A stretch of 64,000 nt of DNA from Nemania diffusa (lineage: Eukaryota > Ascomycota > Sordariomycetes > Xylariales > Xylariaceae), in NCBI GenBank assembly GCA_038501195.1, contig JBBPUQ010000002.1, positions 5,347,001 to 5,411,000 of the forward strand. The letters run 5' to 3'. A model generated the notes under the pieces. It saw nothing but the letters and a program-made list of their open reading frames with translations. It searched no databases and was not told the DNA's origin. Made by a program: the position numbers and the translations under genes. The first letter of the stretch is position 1; each line of letters opens with the position of its first letter. Of this stretch, positions 1 to 10,349 are shown piece by piece.

Positions 1-1466
1 TAATATAAAAAAAATTTGTTTAATTTAAATTATAAACAAACTAAATAACAATATAAAATAGTTATAATAAATTAAAAAAGTTTAATAAAAAAACAACTTA
101 AAATAAACTTTACTTTTATATTTTTAATTAATTTTTGCTAATATTTTTTATTTTAACTTATTATTTAGTTATATTTTATATTTATATAAATAAGTTAAAA
201 TATTTATATTTATTTTTAATTAAAATTAATAGTTTAAAGTTTAATAAGTTATAAATAAAAGTTAATTTTTTTTTGATTTTTTTTAACAAAAGTATTTGTA
301 GCTTTAACTAATAAAATATTTTTAAATCTAGTTTAATTTTGTTTAATTTATTTTTTATTTTATATAAAAATAAACTAGTACTAATAAATTTTTATTTAAT
401 TAAAATTAATTTAAATTTAAATTTAATTTTTTTTTTTGTTTTATTATTTAATAAATTTAAAAATATATTTAAAAAAAATTAAACTTTGTATTTTTTGCTT
501 TTTTTTAGTTTAATTAAAAAATAATTAAGTAAAACTTTTTATAAATAATAAAAATTAACTATAAATTTATTTTTATTAATATTATTATTAGCAGCTTTTA
601 AATTAAAAAACTAAATAAGTTTTATAAAATTTTTAATTAACTTTATAATATTATATTTATTACTTATTATAACTAATATAACTAATTTATAAGTTTGTTT
701 AATAATATATAAATTTAAAATTATTTAGTTTAATTTAAAATATTTAATAAGTTTTTAGTAATTATTAAATATTTAATTAATTAAAACAGTATAAATTAAT
801 ATAATTTTAACTTATTTAATTTTTTTAATAAATTTATATATAAAAGTATTAATTAATTTAACAATTTTAAATTTAATATAAATATTAATAGCTATATTAT
901 TAATAATATTTTGTTTTTTTATATTTATTAATATAATATTTTATTATTAGTTTATTTATACAAAAATAAATATAAAATTAAATTATATAAAAATAATTAG
1001 TTATAATAAAGTTTTAAACATATTTAATACAAATATTAAAATAAAACAAATAAATTAAATAAACTTTAATTTAGTTATAACTTAAATTAATAAGTTTTTA
1101 ATAAAGTTAATAATAAGTAAAAAAACAAAATTTATACTTTATAATAATATATCGCAATTAAAACAAACTTTAATAGCTAGTTTTTTTTAAATAAAAGCTT
1201 AATAATTAATAGTACAAACTATTATAACTTTTGTTTTACTATTTTAAACTTATATAATAAAAAATAAATATAAACAATAGTTTATAATTTAAATCAATAA
1301 TTAAAATAATTTTAATATATACTATATTATAAATTTTATTTATATTTATATTGTATATTTTTATTTAATTATTTTAAAATAAGTTAATTTTGTTTTTATT
1401 TAAAAATATAGTGTATTATTAGTAACCCAAAATTAGTTTTCGAACAGTTAGCCCTTTGGGTTACTA
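1..1466. repeat. A+T-saturated RIP-type block, left part outside the window
   Basis: Almost every base is A or T, with TpA everywhere and very few C or G, and no open frame of note. The composition changes abruptly at about 1420. This is what RIP leaves of a repeated element, and matches the block at 36242-46120. The right edge carries a perfect 11-bp inverted repeat (AGTAACCCAAA at 1421-1431, its complement at about 1454-1464). That could be the palindromic end of a DNA transposon whose other end is out of view. The element class cannot be assigned. Confidence 0.85.
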
Positions 1467-1468
1467 TA

Positions 1469-1748
1469 CATACATATATACACCGACAAAACTATTTTGT
1501 TTTCACTTTTCTGGTTTCAAAAGCAAAAATACCAACAATCAGCTATTAATATTCCATATAAAACATAAAATATAACATTTAACATAATTGTAATTGTACA
1601 TATATAAATAAATATATAAATAAGTAATATTAATAGCTTATTATTTCAAAGTGTTAGCTGACTGCGTGCCTTTTTAAAAACTGAAAACTGAAAACTGAAA
1701 ACTAAAAACGGAAAGTGGAAAAGAAATAGTTTTGTCAGTATATGTATG
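1469..1748. mobile_element. MITE-like element with ~45-bp imperfect terminal inverted repeats
   Basis: The left arm (1469-1517) reads CATACATATATACACC then GACAAAACTATTTTG. The reverse complement of the right arm (1748-1700) reads CATACATATACT then GACAAAACTATTTC, and the match continues through a CACTTT-type tract. The interior is about 190 bp, has no coding potential, and includes four near-perfect copies of AAAACTG near 1676-1705. Size, paired arms and lack of a gene fit a MITE. The target duplication is unclear because the flanks are TA-rich. It abuts the A+T block. Confidence 0.55.
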
Positions 1749-1879
1749 GCCCCCCCTACACTATAATGAGATGAGTAGCTCTTCGATATATGATGAACAG
1801 TGCAGCGTGATTGGATACGACGAATTCAGACTTCCCAACTCGCTCACGAGTTTTCCCTCGTTGCCTTCCACGTGCTAAC

Positions 1880-3160
1880 TTTTGAGGACTAGAAACTGGG
1901 GCCCCTGGCCGCGGCCCTGTTGAATAGTGCATTTATCCAGGCCACGGAATTAGATGACTACCACAGCGTCGCGCCCCTTCACTCCGTAAGTGTAGTACTT
2001 CCCGCCCTTCTAGCCGCCTCATAGGTGAAGAACAAAAAGGCCCGAGATCACATCGAGAATGGGGAAAGTCAACAGGCTCTCGAATCAAATCCCACGGTCT
2101 TGAGAATAGACTTTCTGATCGCCGCGGTCATCAGCTTCGAGACCGGGCCCCGCTCGGGACTAGCCATTCACGGAGCAGATCTCTTGCTCAGGGGCTAGCA
2201 CTCTGGCCCGTTATTTGGCTGTCCGGCGGCAGCGGCAGCGTTCTCCCGACTCCTCGGCCCATCGGCTGACGATGTCGAATCGGCGATCCGTATCGCCTGC
2301 ATCCAAGCCGGCGGCCTGACGGCTGCGCAGTACGAAGGGATGATCAAGCGCGTGCAGCAACGCTTTTGTGAATCGCAATGGTCTATTAGGCTCCTTGCTT
2401 GCGCGCAACGGCTACGTTGGCCTAAAGAAGGGTTTCAAAAGCAGCTATGGTGGCTTCTTAAGCAGTGCGTAATTTCTAGAATTATTTTCTCTTTGTCCGG
2501 GGAGATTTTAGAACATAGAGACCCATTGGGGTTAGAATAATAATGTCAGAGGAGGATGTCACAGAGTGAATAGAAGTCCTGTCGCAGTTAGGAAGAAGGG
2601 TATAGTTAGGGCTCAATAGATAGATTCATTGATTCCTGACCTCCTAGATCTATAAGGGGGACCGAAGGTCCCTTATATATAGCCAAATCAATAGATATAA
2701 CCACCCTATAGGGTGCTTGTTACTTTATCACCTGACAAATAACGTAGAAGCTTCATAAGAAGATTTGAAACAATCATGTACTACGCCCAAAATGACAAGA
2801 GCTAGGGCAACGACAAAACGGCCCGTTATGATGTTCGAGAAGTCGCAAAAGGACTAGGCAACATTTGGCATACAACTCGTATCCGCGTCAAGTTTCATGC
2901 TCGTGTGGTGGCTGTCACGGACAGATTGAAGCTATGGAAAAGCTAGAGAGGTCCCACCCAGATCGCTTTACTAGTGACGCACTTCGTCATATTGTGAGCA
3001 TTAGAATCAGCTTGTCCAGCCCAATGTTTGCGCATGATCAAGAGAGACCTCTACCCTCTACGGGTGCATAGATGAACGCTGTGTGTATTGTTGCTGTCCA
3101 TCTCGTCACTCGCGAGGTCCTTATTGCCGAGTTTTCCAATGACAGACTAGACCGCCAATT
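1880..3160 (+). pseudogene. MmgE/PrpD family pseudogene, cis-aconitate-decarboxylase-like
   Basis: Plus-strand fragments line up in order with the MmgE/PrpD family: an N-terminal stretch with FIQATELDDYH and PLHS (about 1913-1980), a middle with ETGPRSGLAIHGA and AAAAAFSRLLG (2130-2260), IQAGGLTAAQYEGMIKR (2305-2352), NRNGLLGSLLARNGYVGLKK then YGGFLSS in another frame (2362-2470), and a C-terminal part with GGCHGQIEAMEKLERSHPD (2895-2965), FAHDQERPL and EVLIAEFSND (to about 3145). In-frame stops occur after PALLAAS and LLLRG, at least two frame changes are needed, and about 350 bases of unrelated sequence lie between 2470 and 2820. Family members decarboxylate cis-aconitate or dehydrate 2-methylcitrate. 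This copy cannot make a full protein. It may be the remains of a metabolic cluster that included the neighbouring P450, but that is inference. Confidence 0.75.
2480..2815. repeat. Insertion inside the PrpD pseudogene, with a repeat shared with 8891-8927
   Basis: This segment has no PrpD similarity, whereas only about 60-90 bases are expected between the flanking conserved blocks. It includes a palindromic GGACCGAAGGTCC and a 38-base stretch (2703-2740) beginning ACCCTATAGGGTGC and ending CTTTATCACCTGAC. Nearly the same stretch, minus one G, occurs on the opposite strand at 8891-8927. Exact ends and class are unknown. Confidence 0.5.
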
Positions 3161-3762
3161 ACCGACAGGGAGATCCGGACTAAGTACAGAAAGCTGGCAG
3201 CTTCTATAATAGACCAACAGCGGGTAAACAAGATTCAGGAAACTGGTGCTAGTTATGGATCAGCTTGAAGACATTTCACATTTCTTAACTTATTCACGAG
3301 TTAGCAAAACCGACCAAACGAGTGCTGGGCTAGATGGATAGTTTCCAGTAGAATACGAAAGGCATAAAATTCGATGAGATAAGCTTATGTCGCGGGTGCG
3401 TAGGTCAGACCATATAGGAGCATCTAGCAAGGAAGGATCAGAAGTACCAGGAACCTAGATAGATCAAAACCAAGGCCTTACGTGTGGTGGTCCATTCCTC
3501 CATTTCTGGCGATGGAAGGAAGAGAGCCTTCGCTGATATATAGGCACAGCAGGCTTGAAATACTACCTCGCCACACCAAGCCCACTAACAACAAAAGCGA
3601 AGTAAGAGAAAGATACATTTAGCAATGGTATTCAACTGGCCACATTATTGCCTCGCCTAACAAAATATTTTAGCATACCACCTGCTAACGAGCAAGTGAT
3701 TGCAGTCTACCAAGAATAGTTAGAAGGTTAAGGCTCATGGCGCGAAATTGCGACAGGCTTTC
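3161..3762. other. Gap between PrpD pseudogene and P450
   Basis: No convincing open frame or RNA gene. The right end would contain the P450 3' untranslated region. Confidence 0.5.
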
Positions 3763-5553
3763 TCACGCCAACTCTGTGCCAGAGTCGAAGTCCTGGCACT
3801 GCTCTGGGCGAGGCTTGAAAAATAGGTTCGGGCCATCGTGGTCCGCCCCCAGGACATCGTATATCTGAAACTGATCACGCGCATCCCATGGATTTTTACC
3901 CCCTTTTCCACCCCCCAAGTTTCCTTCCTTGCCTGGAGCTCGCTTGAAATCAAAATACCACAAGATCTTGGCGATAGTGAGACTTGCTTCCATGTAAGCC
4001 ATGCTCTTCCCTGCACAACTGCGGTCTCCTAGGCCGAACGCAACATGAGCTCGGCGCATCTGGGCACGGGACTTCCTTCCCTCTGCCGTTTCTTCTGCAT
4101 CTCCGTCGGTGGGTAATAGCCACCGCTCGGGCCGAAAAGCAAAAGGATCTTCGAAGTACTCTGGATTATGCATAATAGCCCAAAGATGAACTCCGACTTC
4201 GGTGCCTGGCGGTACAACGTGCCCATCGACAACAAAAGGCTTGTCTTTAGCGATTACTTCAGGCTCTCGCCACAGAGGACTTGGTGCGGGGGGCGTCATT
4301 CGCAGAGACTCGTCGATAACGGCCCGTAGATAGACACAAGAAGAGAGCGTGGGGCCGGGCTGGATGTCCCGTCCTGACGAGAAAGTCTCGCGAATCTCGG
4401 AAGCAAGACGGGCGTATACACTTGGATGCCATGACAAATGGAACAGGGAACCGCATATCGCCGTCGCAACAGTCGAGCCACCAGCTAATACAAAGAACAG
4501 AGCTTCTGACCACAACTCACTAGGATGTAGACCTTCGTCGCCTGTTACAGCGGCGTAGAAATCGGGCTTTGAGTCGACTTGCTGTGATGTTCGCTCAGAA
4601 ATCATCTTTGCTACAGCTTGGGTAAAGACGGCGACTTTTTTTTTCCCTAGCCATCGGGCTACGGGGGAGAGACGAGCGAGCGACGGCCATGTGTAATATA
4701 CGTTGTTCAAGTATATACCATTAAACATGGTCTCAGGAATCAAACGATTAGTAGCCTCGGTTTGTGTTTTCAACGCACAGCCGAAAGCCATGTACCCTAC
4801 GACATCGATTCCAAGTCTATTGCAAGCGGTAGTCATGTTCACCATCTCCGGGCGACGACTGGATTGTAGAAGTTGCTGTAGAAATATGTCGACCTGGCTA
4901 CTCATAATCGGGTAGAAAGCTCGCAACGATCGGTCAGAGACGACCTGCCCGATAACTTTCCGCTTGCGTCGATGCTCAGCATTGTCCCTAACGTTGAAGA
5001 TGTTTTGCTTTGGTGGGCTCCCTAGGTGACGATACGCGGCACCTTTTGTGATGTTCGAGTTGATATAGATGTCTGTTGATAAAAAGCACTCTAGTCAGTT
5101 TATGGTCACAAAGAGAGCGAGTCTAGGGTTCTGAATATGTTGCATACCTTGGATTGCTGTCAACGAGTTGAACATAAGTCGATTCGGTGCCTCCCGGTAG
5201 ACACGACCTGTGCCTGACTATCAATACCGGCGACAGTAATTGCACAAATTTAAGCTTTACAGACCGTATCTTGAGAAATTCTTGTACGTTTTCAGATGGT
5301 GGCGCCCTTTGATAGCGTGAATACCGCCATAACCATAGGTGATTTTAGCAAGAAAAGGGCCAGGATAGCTACTGAGAGGATGAAAAAAAAGCCGATAGAT
5401 GACAACCGAGATTACCTAGATCTTGTCAATTATTGATGAGCACATACACTCGGCTGCTAGGCTTTGAGAAAGGAATACCCAGGACAGGATGAGATATGCC
5501 ACACATCTCCCGGCGATCAGTATCGAGCTGATAGAGATGATTTCGGAGTCCAT
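3763..5553 (-). CDS. Cytochrome P450 monooxygenase, four exons
   Basis: Exons on the minus strand are 5553-5450, 5371-5265, 5207-5148 and 5072-3763, giving 526 residues with phase kept at each intron. The start at 5553 begins an N-terminal membrane anchor (MDSEIISISSILIAGRCVAY...), followed by the proline-rich hinge SYPGPFLAK. Class motifs are complete: an I-helix AGGST near residue 287 (Ser where Asp/Glu is usual), the K-helix ESLR near 345, FRPERW near 403, and the heme loop FGLGDRSC with Cys near 443. It should be an ER-bound heme-thiolate monooxygenase reduced by NADPH-P450 reductase. The sequence resembles fungal secondary-metabolism and benzoate-hydroxylase-like P450s, but the substrate cannot be told. 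The intact frame contrasts with the decayed PrpD gene next to it. Exon 1 uses a GTGTAT donor, the weakest part of the model. Confidence 0.9.
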
Positions 5554-6599
5554 ATTGGCTGGCTCTGAAGCTGTTAGATGGAGGATGAGAGGAATGGGAG
5601 TCCAACGCAAAGATTCATCCCTAGGTCAAAGGTTGCTAGTGGTCACCACACGCAGGTCTTATGACAAAGGGAGACCTATTTTAAGAATATCACCTAGTAT
5701 ACCTACACTACTCCGCATGTAAAGATGGGGATGTCTAAAAATAAACAGATCACGTTGATGCAGATGACATTGAGGAAGACGAACAGGTTATGTTTTCGGC
5801 ATTTGAAGACGGAGGGCTCTGCTACTGGTACAATGATTAATCACGAGCAGAGATTGATGGGTGAGTTCAACTTGGGGGGTTCGCTGTAGGCTGTAACCTA
5901 GGTATTAATCAACTAACCAATGCGAAGTATGTCACCTTGTCATATCAAACTACACGCTGCTAAACTAGAATCCGATAGATCGCAAAAATGAGGTACAGAA
6001 GGCTGCATCCTGCATGAAGGGGTACACAGGCAAGCAGGGGGCGGGCAAGGCAGCACCTAGATAGGCCCCCTGCTTACCTAAGATTCCCGTGTATAAAGGA
6101 AGTAGATTTTTTTAAAATATTTCTAGAAAGTAAGGTGTACTTAAATTATATAAAAGATTTCTGGCGCATCTCCCTTATTGGTTGTATAAGTATATACTAC
6201 ATAGGCAGTATGGGGTACTGAAGTAGCAATTATAACAAATCTGTTAACTCTAAGCTATGTGCTACCTAAATGTATGAGTCACAGCCGAACCACTGTTCAC
6301 GGTGTAGTAAAGCCGTGCGTACCTAGGTAGGGAATACACAGGGTGGGGCGGGTATTCACTACACATTGCAGCAAACAAGGTAGTGAATACTTAAGAAGTA
6401 TTCACTACGAAGGGAAAGAACTGTGTATAAGTTGGACCTGCGGGCTGCTGCCGCAGATTCGAGCTTGTCCTTTTTCTTCTTCGGCTTAGTATTTTTCCCC
6501 GAATATACTCTTCTTCAGCTCTCACAGGTGGTGTGTTGACCAAGAAGGGGTACCAGTCAGGTTGTGTGAGAGATCCTAGGCGCTGGAAACTCCATCGTC
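5554..6599. other. Non-coding stretch with palindromes and an old repeat
   Basis: No supported gene. It contains inverted pairs GCAAGCAGGGGG (about 6030-6041) and CCCCCTGCTTA (6065-6075), and a perfect 13-bp stem with a 3-base loop at 6380-6408 (GTAGTGAATACTT and its complement). The segment 6218-6285 is a diverged direct copy of 8260-8325 (shared CTGAA-TAGCAAT and CTAAGC blocks). These look like decayed small transposons. Confidence 0.5.
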
Positions 6600-6639
6600 A
6601 TTTAATCTCTGAGAACGGACGATTCTGTCACGTACGACC

Positions 6640-6790
6640 ATACCCATTGGAGAACTCGGGATCCCGTCTGCTCTCCCATAGATAAGCCAGTGAGGGCCTG
6701 ATTAGTAGTTGGGTCGGTGACGACCAGCGAATCCCTGGTGTTGTACGTTTTCTTTTTACAGTTTTTAACCCTCTCCTTGTTCTTCTTATA
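6640..6790 (-). repeat. Inverted repeat copy 1 (pairs with 9310-9460)
   Basis: Read on the minus strand, this contains CAACACCAGGGATTCGCTGG followed by a frame translating DSLVVTDPTTNQALTGLSMG. The plus strand at 9310-9460 carries the same motif with substitutions. The similarity starts in an A-rich leader and ends after LWSYV or VWSYV. Both copies keep the frame open, so the repeat was coding or is a conserved family. Confidence 0.7.
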
Positions 6791-6817
6791 TATAATAACC
6801 ATTTTCAACAGCCGCGT

Positions 6818-8074
6818 ATGCGAACTCAAAAAGGTAGAAGCTACTATAAACGAAAGACCGGCTACACGTTCCAGAAAGAGATGGATCTGAATGGGATCCC
6901 ACCATTTACACCAGAGCGGATGGCAGCGCTCACCACCACTCTAAACAGGTATGCAGCGATTCTCGAAGCCCACTCGTGTGATTCGAGCATACCTCCAGGC
7001 CCGCCACGCGTCACAGCACTAAGTGCCAATTCATGGCGGACGTCGTATCCTCCAGTTGGCCAGTTCGCCATGGCGGCATCAGAGATCATAGCGGCCGGCC
7101 CCATTGGTCTTTTCTACTTCAAGCGAGTAAGAGACCATGAATCCACGCCTTGGTCCGAACCCCGGCTGCTCTCCAGCCCACAGGCCATGTTGGATGCTTC
7201 ATCTGTGTCTGGCCTCGCAATACACTCTACCCCGAACCACCCATCCTTATATGTGTACTGCGTCTCTGAGGGTGTGTTGCACATTCTCTATCGCTATGAA
7301 ATGGCTGGTGCTTCGTTTAGCGTGAATCTCTGCTCCCCTCTGTCCACTTACCCGGTCAGCGGCACGCCGGCTGTTGCCACAACTGTTTACGATGACAGTT
7401 ACTGCAATAAAATAGTGCAATGGAGCCTAGTCGTCCCTTGTCAGGCAGGTGGTCTGCTACACACGTCGACAACTGGTCCTTTATCATCAAATTATCTGGA
7501 TCCTAACATAGGAGAGTGGGCGCCAGTAGATCACGTTGCCACAGATGTGGGTGTTATCTCGGCTGTCTCTATCGCCTCCATGAAAAAACCTGACCCTGAA
7601 TTCCCCCAAATTGACGTAGTTCTCGTCGCGGCCTACATTACAAGCGGCCGACTATACACGCTCGAGGGGATGGTTGTGCAAGGATCCAGGCCCTGCCCCT
7701 GGATGGTGCAGACTCCAGCTAGGATACATCACCCAAACGAGGTGACGGGCAACCCTGTGCTCGTTACGAAGCCCGAAACGGAACAGCTGGACCTACTAGT
7801 ACCTTCGGCAGGAGAAGGTCTATTTCACTTCGTCCGAACGAAGTCTACCTTTGGCGAATGGCACATGATTGCGCGCATCAAATTTCCTCCAGGTGTTCCC
7901 CCGGCATCCTGTTTAGCTTTCACTGCCGATCAACCCCCGGGACGACCAAGACAATTTAACGCCATTATTCAGAGCGGATATCAGCTTCACCAGCTCACAA
8001 CGTATGAAGGTGCTAAACCATGGGTTGGATCCTATCTCAAACAGATAGTGGCGCCGGGTCCATTCTCAGATTAA
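6818..8074 (+). CDS. Conserved hypothetical protein, possible beta-propeller or lectin-like fold
   Basis: Single open frame of 418 codons. The ATG at 6818 begins in sequence close to the repeat at 6640-6790. A second in-frame ATG at 6881 (MDLNGIPPFTPERM, 397 residues) is an equally likely start. There is no signal peptide and no membrane span. From about residue 70 to the end the protein is a run of short beta-rich blocks with recurring patterns such as GPIGLFYF, HPSLYVYCV, GVLHILYRY, GRLYTLEG and GEGLFHFVR, spaced 45-60 residues apart. That spacing suggests a bladed propeller like fungal fucose-lectin or tectonin-type proteins, but no family signature is certain. Function is unknown. It lies alone between inverted repeats (6640-6790 and 9310-9460), so it may be cargo of, or captured between, old mobile sequences. 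Confidence 0.6.
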   Translation: MRTQKGRSYYKRKTGYTFQKEMDLNGIPPFTPERMAALTTTLNRYAAILEAHSCDSSIPPGPPRVTALSANSWRTSYPPVGQFAMAASEIIAAGPIGLFYFKRVRDHESTPWSEPRLLSSPQAMLDASSVSGLAIHSTPNHPSLYVYCVSEGVLHILYRYEMAGASFSVNLCSPLSTYPVSGTPAVATTVYDDSYCNKIVQWSLVVPCQAGGLLHTSTTGPLSSNYLDPNIGEWAPVDHVATDVGVISAVSIASMKKPDPEFPQIDVVLVAAYITSGRLYTLEGMVVQGSRPCPWMVQTPARIHHPNEVTGNPVLVTKPETEQLDLLVPSAGEGLFHFVRTKSTFGEWHMIARIKFPPGVPPASCLAFTADQPPGRPRQFNAIIQSGYQLHQLTTYEGAKPWVGSYLKQIVAPGPFSD

Positions 8075-8533
8075 CTGGCTCTTGTCCCGAGATTCTTAAT
8101 GCAACTTAGCTACGTTCTGTAGCGAAGGTTCTCGAGCGACGGAAACTATTTGATGCTACTCCTAATAGCAACAGCCTTATGGGATAGAGAGAATCCCAAC
8201 GGGCTCCTATGTCTAACCTATGTTCCTTGTTAATAGTGTACATATGTACTAAGTAATATACGTTGCTGAATTAGCAATCATAGCAAACATTTTGGTTCTA
8301 AGCCACGGCGCCACCTGAATTTCGTGTAGCTTGGTGTCTTAAAACGATCGAAGCGTCGCGGCATTGGGCATAGCTCACAAAACGTGTACTGTAAGCCTAG
8401 GTCTTTAACCTACAAAATAATAGGGTGACCTGCGAAAGGGTCTTAGAAACATCGCGGGCTATAGATTAGGGTTTGAACCAGGGGCTTAAAGCAAGGTTCA
8501 ATCCAGCTTTCTACGAGATAGACGATATGATTC
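8075..8533. other. Intergenic stretch with a diverged direct repeat
   Basis: 8260-8325 resembles 6218-6285 in the same orientation. No gene is seen. Confidence 0.45.
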
Positions 8534-8914
8534 CTAAAGCATATCTATAACTTTGCTCGAAGGCAAATCCTCAAAGCCTAGCTGCTCGACCCTTGCCATA
8601 ATACGAGCGACTTTGTCCTTCGAGAAATTGAGTTCCAAGTTACGAATGGCTTTTCTGCGCACAAGCGGTATGGTCTCTTCATCTCGAACAATATGTTCTA
8701 GGTGAAAGCCGCGTTTTGTCTTGATCATCATGCCGTCTCGGGGGGGGGAGATGTCAATTGCGCTTCCACAACTGCGAATCTGGGAGTTGTGGTAGTCTTG
8801 CGTAAACTGGACGTCTTCCTCCATACTGGTAATAACGCGCAAAGCGTTCACCCGAGCGTCGCTCGCCGAAGGGCTATCATCTTGGTAGTCATCTGTCAGG
8901 TGATAAAGTAACAA
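8534..8914 (-). CDS. Unrecognised short open frame, doubtful gene
   Basis: The frame is open for 126 codons and ends with a helical, charged C-terminus (LVRRKAIRNLELNFSKDKVARIMARVEQLGFEDL in part). Its upstream end lies inside the repeat at 8891-8927 and begins with TTG; the first ATG would remove about 30 residues. I recognise no family. It may be an exon or remnant of a gene carried by the repeat whose other copy disrupts the PrpD pseudogene at 2.5-2.8 kb. Confidence 0.25.
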   Translation of the reverse strand: MLLYHLTDDYQDDSPSASDARVNALRVITSMEEDVQFTQDYHNSQIRSCGSAIDISPPRDGMMIKTKRGFHLEHIVRDEETIPLVRRKAIRNLELNFSKDKVARIMARVEQLGFEDLPSSKVIDML

Positions 8915-8927
8915 GACCCTATAGGGT
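8891..8927 (-). repeat. Short repeat copy, inverted relative to 2703-2740
   Basis: The reverse complement reads ACCCTATAGGGT followed by CTTGTTACTTTATCACCTGAC, one base shorter than the copy at 2703-2740. The CCCTATAGGG core is palindromic. Confidence 0.7.
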
Positions 8928-9309
8928 GAGTGTGTACCTATATTTACGAAATATATACAAGCCCTAGAGTCGTGCTTACCGGCATTGTAACAACTACTAA
9001 AATACGCAATTAAATATCTTCAATCGATTGTGAATCATCGTACTCAAGATCATACTTGAAAGTAGTAGGCGCCAGAAACGTTATTGAAGGGAAATGTTCA
9101 ATATGTTGTTCTCATTTCCATCTTAATAGTGTGGGGGCGGGGTTCGAGTCCCATCCTGGTATCTAATCACATCCCGAGTCACTTTGATACCAGGTAGTAT
9201 ACTCTGTATACCCTGTATACCCTGCAACCACACCTCGGTGCAAAGGCCCCGTCAGGCTGTCACTACGCTAATTATCAAGCTGCTGTTTGCTGTGTGTCTA
9301 GAGCCGAAT

Positions 9310-9460
9310 TAAAAAAATGTGAAAACAAACAAAAACATACAACACCGAGGATTCGCTGGTCGTCACCGACCCAACTACTGATTCGGCGGTAACTGGCTTA
9401 GCTATGGGGGAGCGGACGGGACCCCGCGTTCTCCAGATCCTATGGTCATATGTGAAAATT
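9310..9460 (+). repeat. Inverted repeat copy 2 (pairs with 6640-6790)
   Basis: The plus strand reads CAACACCGAGGATTCGCTGG then a frame translating DSLVVTDPTTDSAVTGLAMG, matching copy 1 in opposite orientation. It ends near LWSYVK followed by a stop. Confidence 0.7.
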
Positions 9461-10349
9461 TAATTTCATTTCAAGACTATGTTCCTTGCCACAGATAGGT
9501 TCTAGATCATCACTACTTCGCAGCTAACCAATTTAGTCAAATAATACAATGGGAGGGGAAAAAATCAAGGAATGTTAAAATAAAAAGATCCAAGTAGTTA
9601 TTACAAATTTATAAAATATATTCACCAAGTACTTGCTACATATATATTTTCATAATCAATACAATTTTTATTATTTTTTTCCTTGTTTAATTAGGGCAAG
9701 CCTGCCAAGCCTTGTATAGTCTCGTTTGGATTTTGTCTTTCAGCAGACGATTGTAATAGCCAAAACTATGACAGCCAAGTCGAACGGATAAACCACTAAA
9801 GAGAGAAAAACTAAGAAGTCATTCTAGGCACCGGAAGCAATTGATATAGATGGTTGGACCTCTTTGTCAACGGCTCTAAAGGCGGAACGCTATCGGGTTT
9901 TAAAGGATTTTGATAGTATACCTATGCCGTAAGTTGAGTTATGTTACGTATTATATCTGCCTACCTTGTCACAAGCCCTATACTTATGGGTAAGCGTCGG
10001 GGGCGGTGGGGGTCTAGAACAGGGTGATACCGTGGGGTGATATTGTGTTTGGGTGGGCGGTGTCGCTCCGAACGACACCAGAAAGGATGATCTCGTATCC
10101 TCTCGCGTGCAGTGAGGGAGCAGATCGTGTCCTGGAGATATCGACAGCTTGCCGGTGGGCTGGCTGTCGTGTCGAGAAAAAGGATGGAGGTTCGGGGGGT
10201 CGCCAGGTATATGTGTGTGAGAATTCTATCGGTGATTACTGCAGGAAGGTTGTTCGTGTCGTTTTGAAGACTGGTAATAAGCACGTGCAGACTGTCAATC
10301 TGTTCTTGAAGGCTTGAGGATTTCTCGTTGACAACAGGCTTGTTGCCTA
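9461..10349. other. A+T-rich intergenic stretch
   Basis: 9540-9700 is locally A+T-rich but short. Overlapping opposite frames at 9961-10356 (minus, 131 codons) and 10024-10317 (plus, 97 codons) are not convincing genes; see the entry at 10350-11290. Confidence 0.35.

Noticed and set aside
8461..8515. Reverse-strand GGTTCAAACC and plus GGTTCAATCC, tRNA- or SINE-like
   Set aside because: No complete cloverleaf or RNA polymerase III A box at the right distance.
9121..9175. Possible tRNA: GGGTTCGAGTCCC-like T arm
   Set aside because: The T-stem does not pair fully and no D arm, anticodon arm or acceptor stem can be folded upstream.
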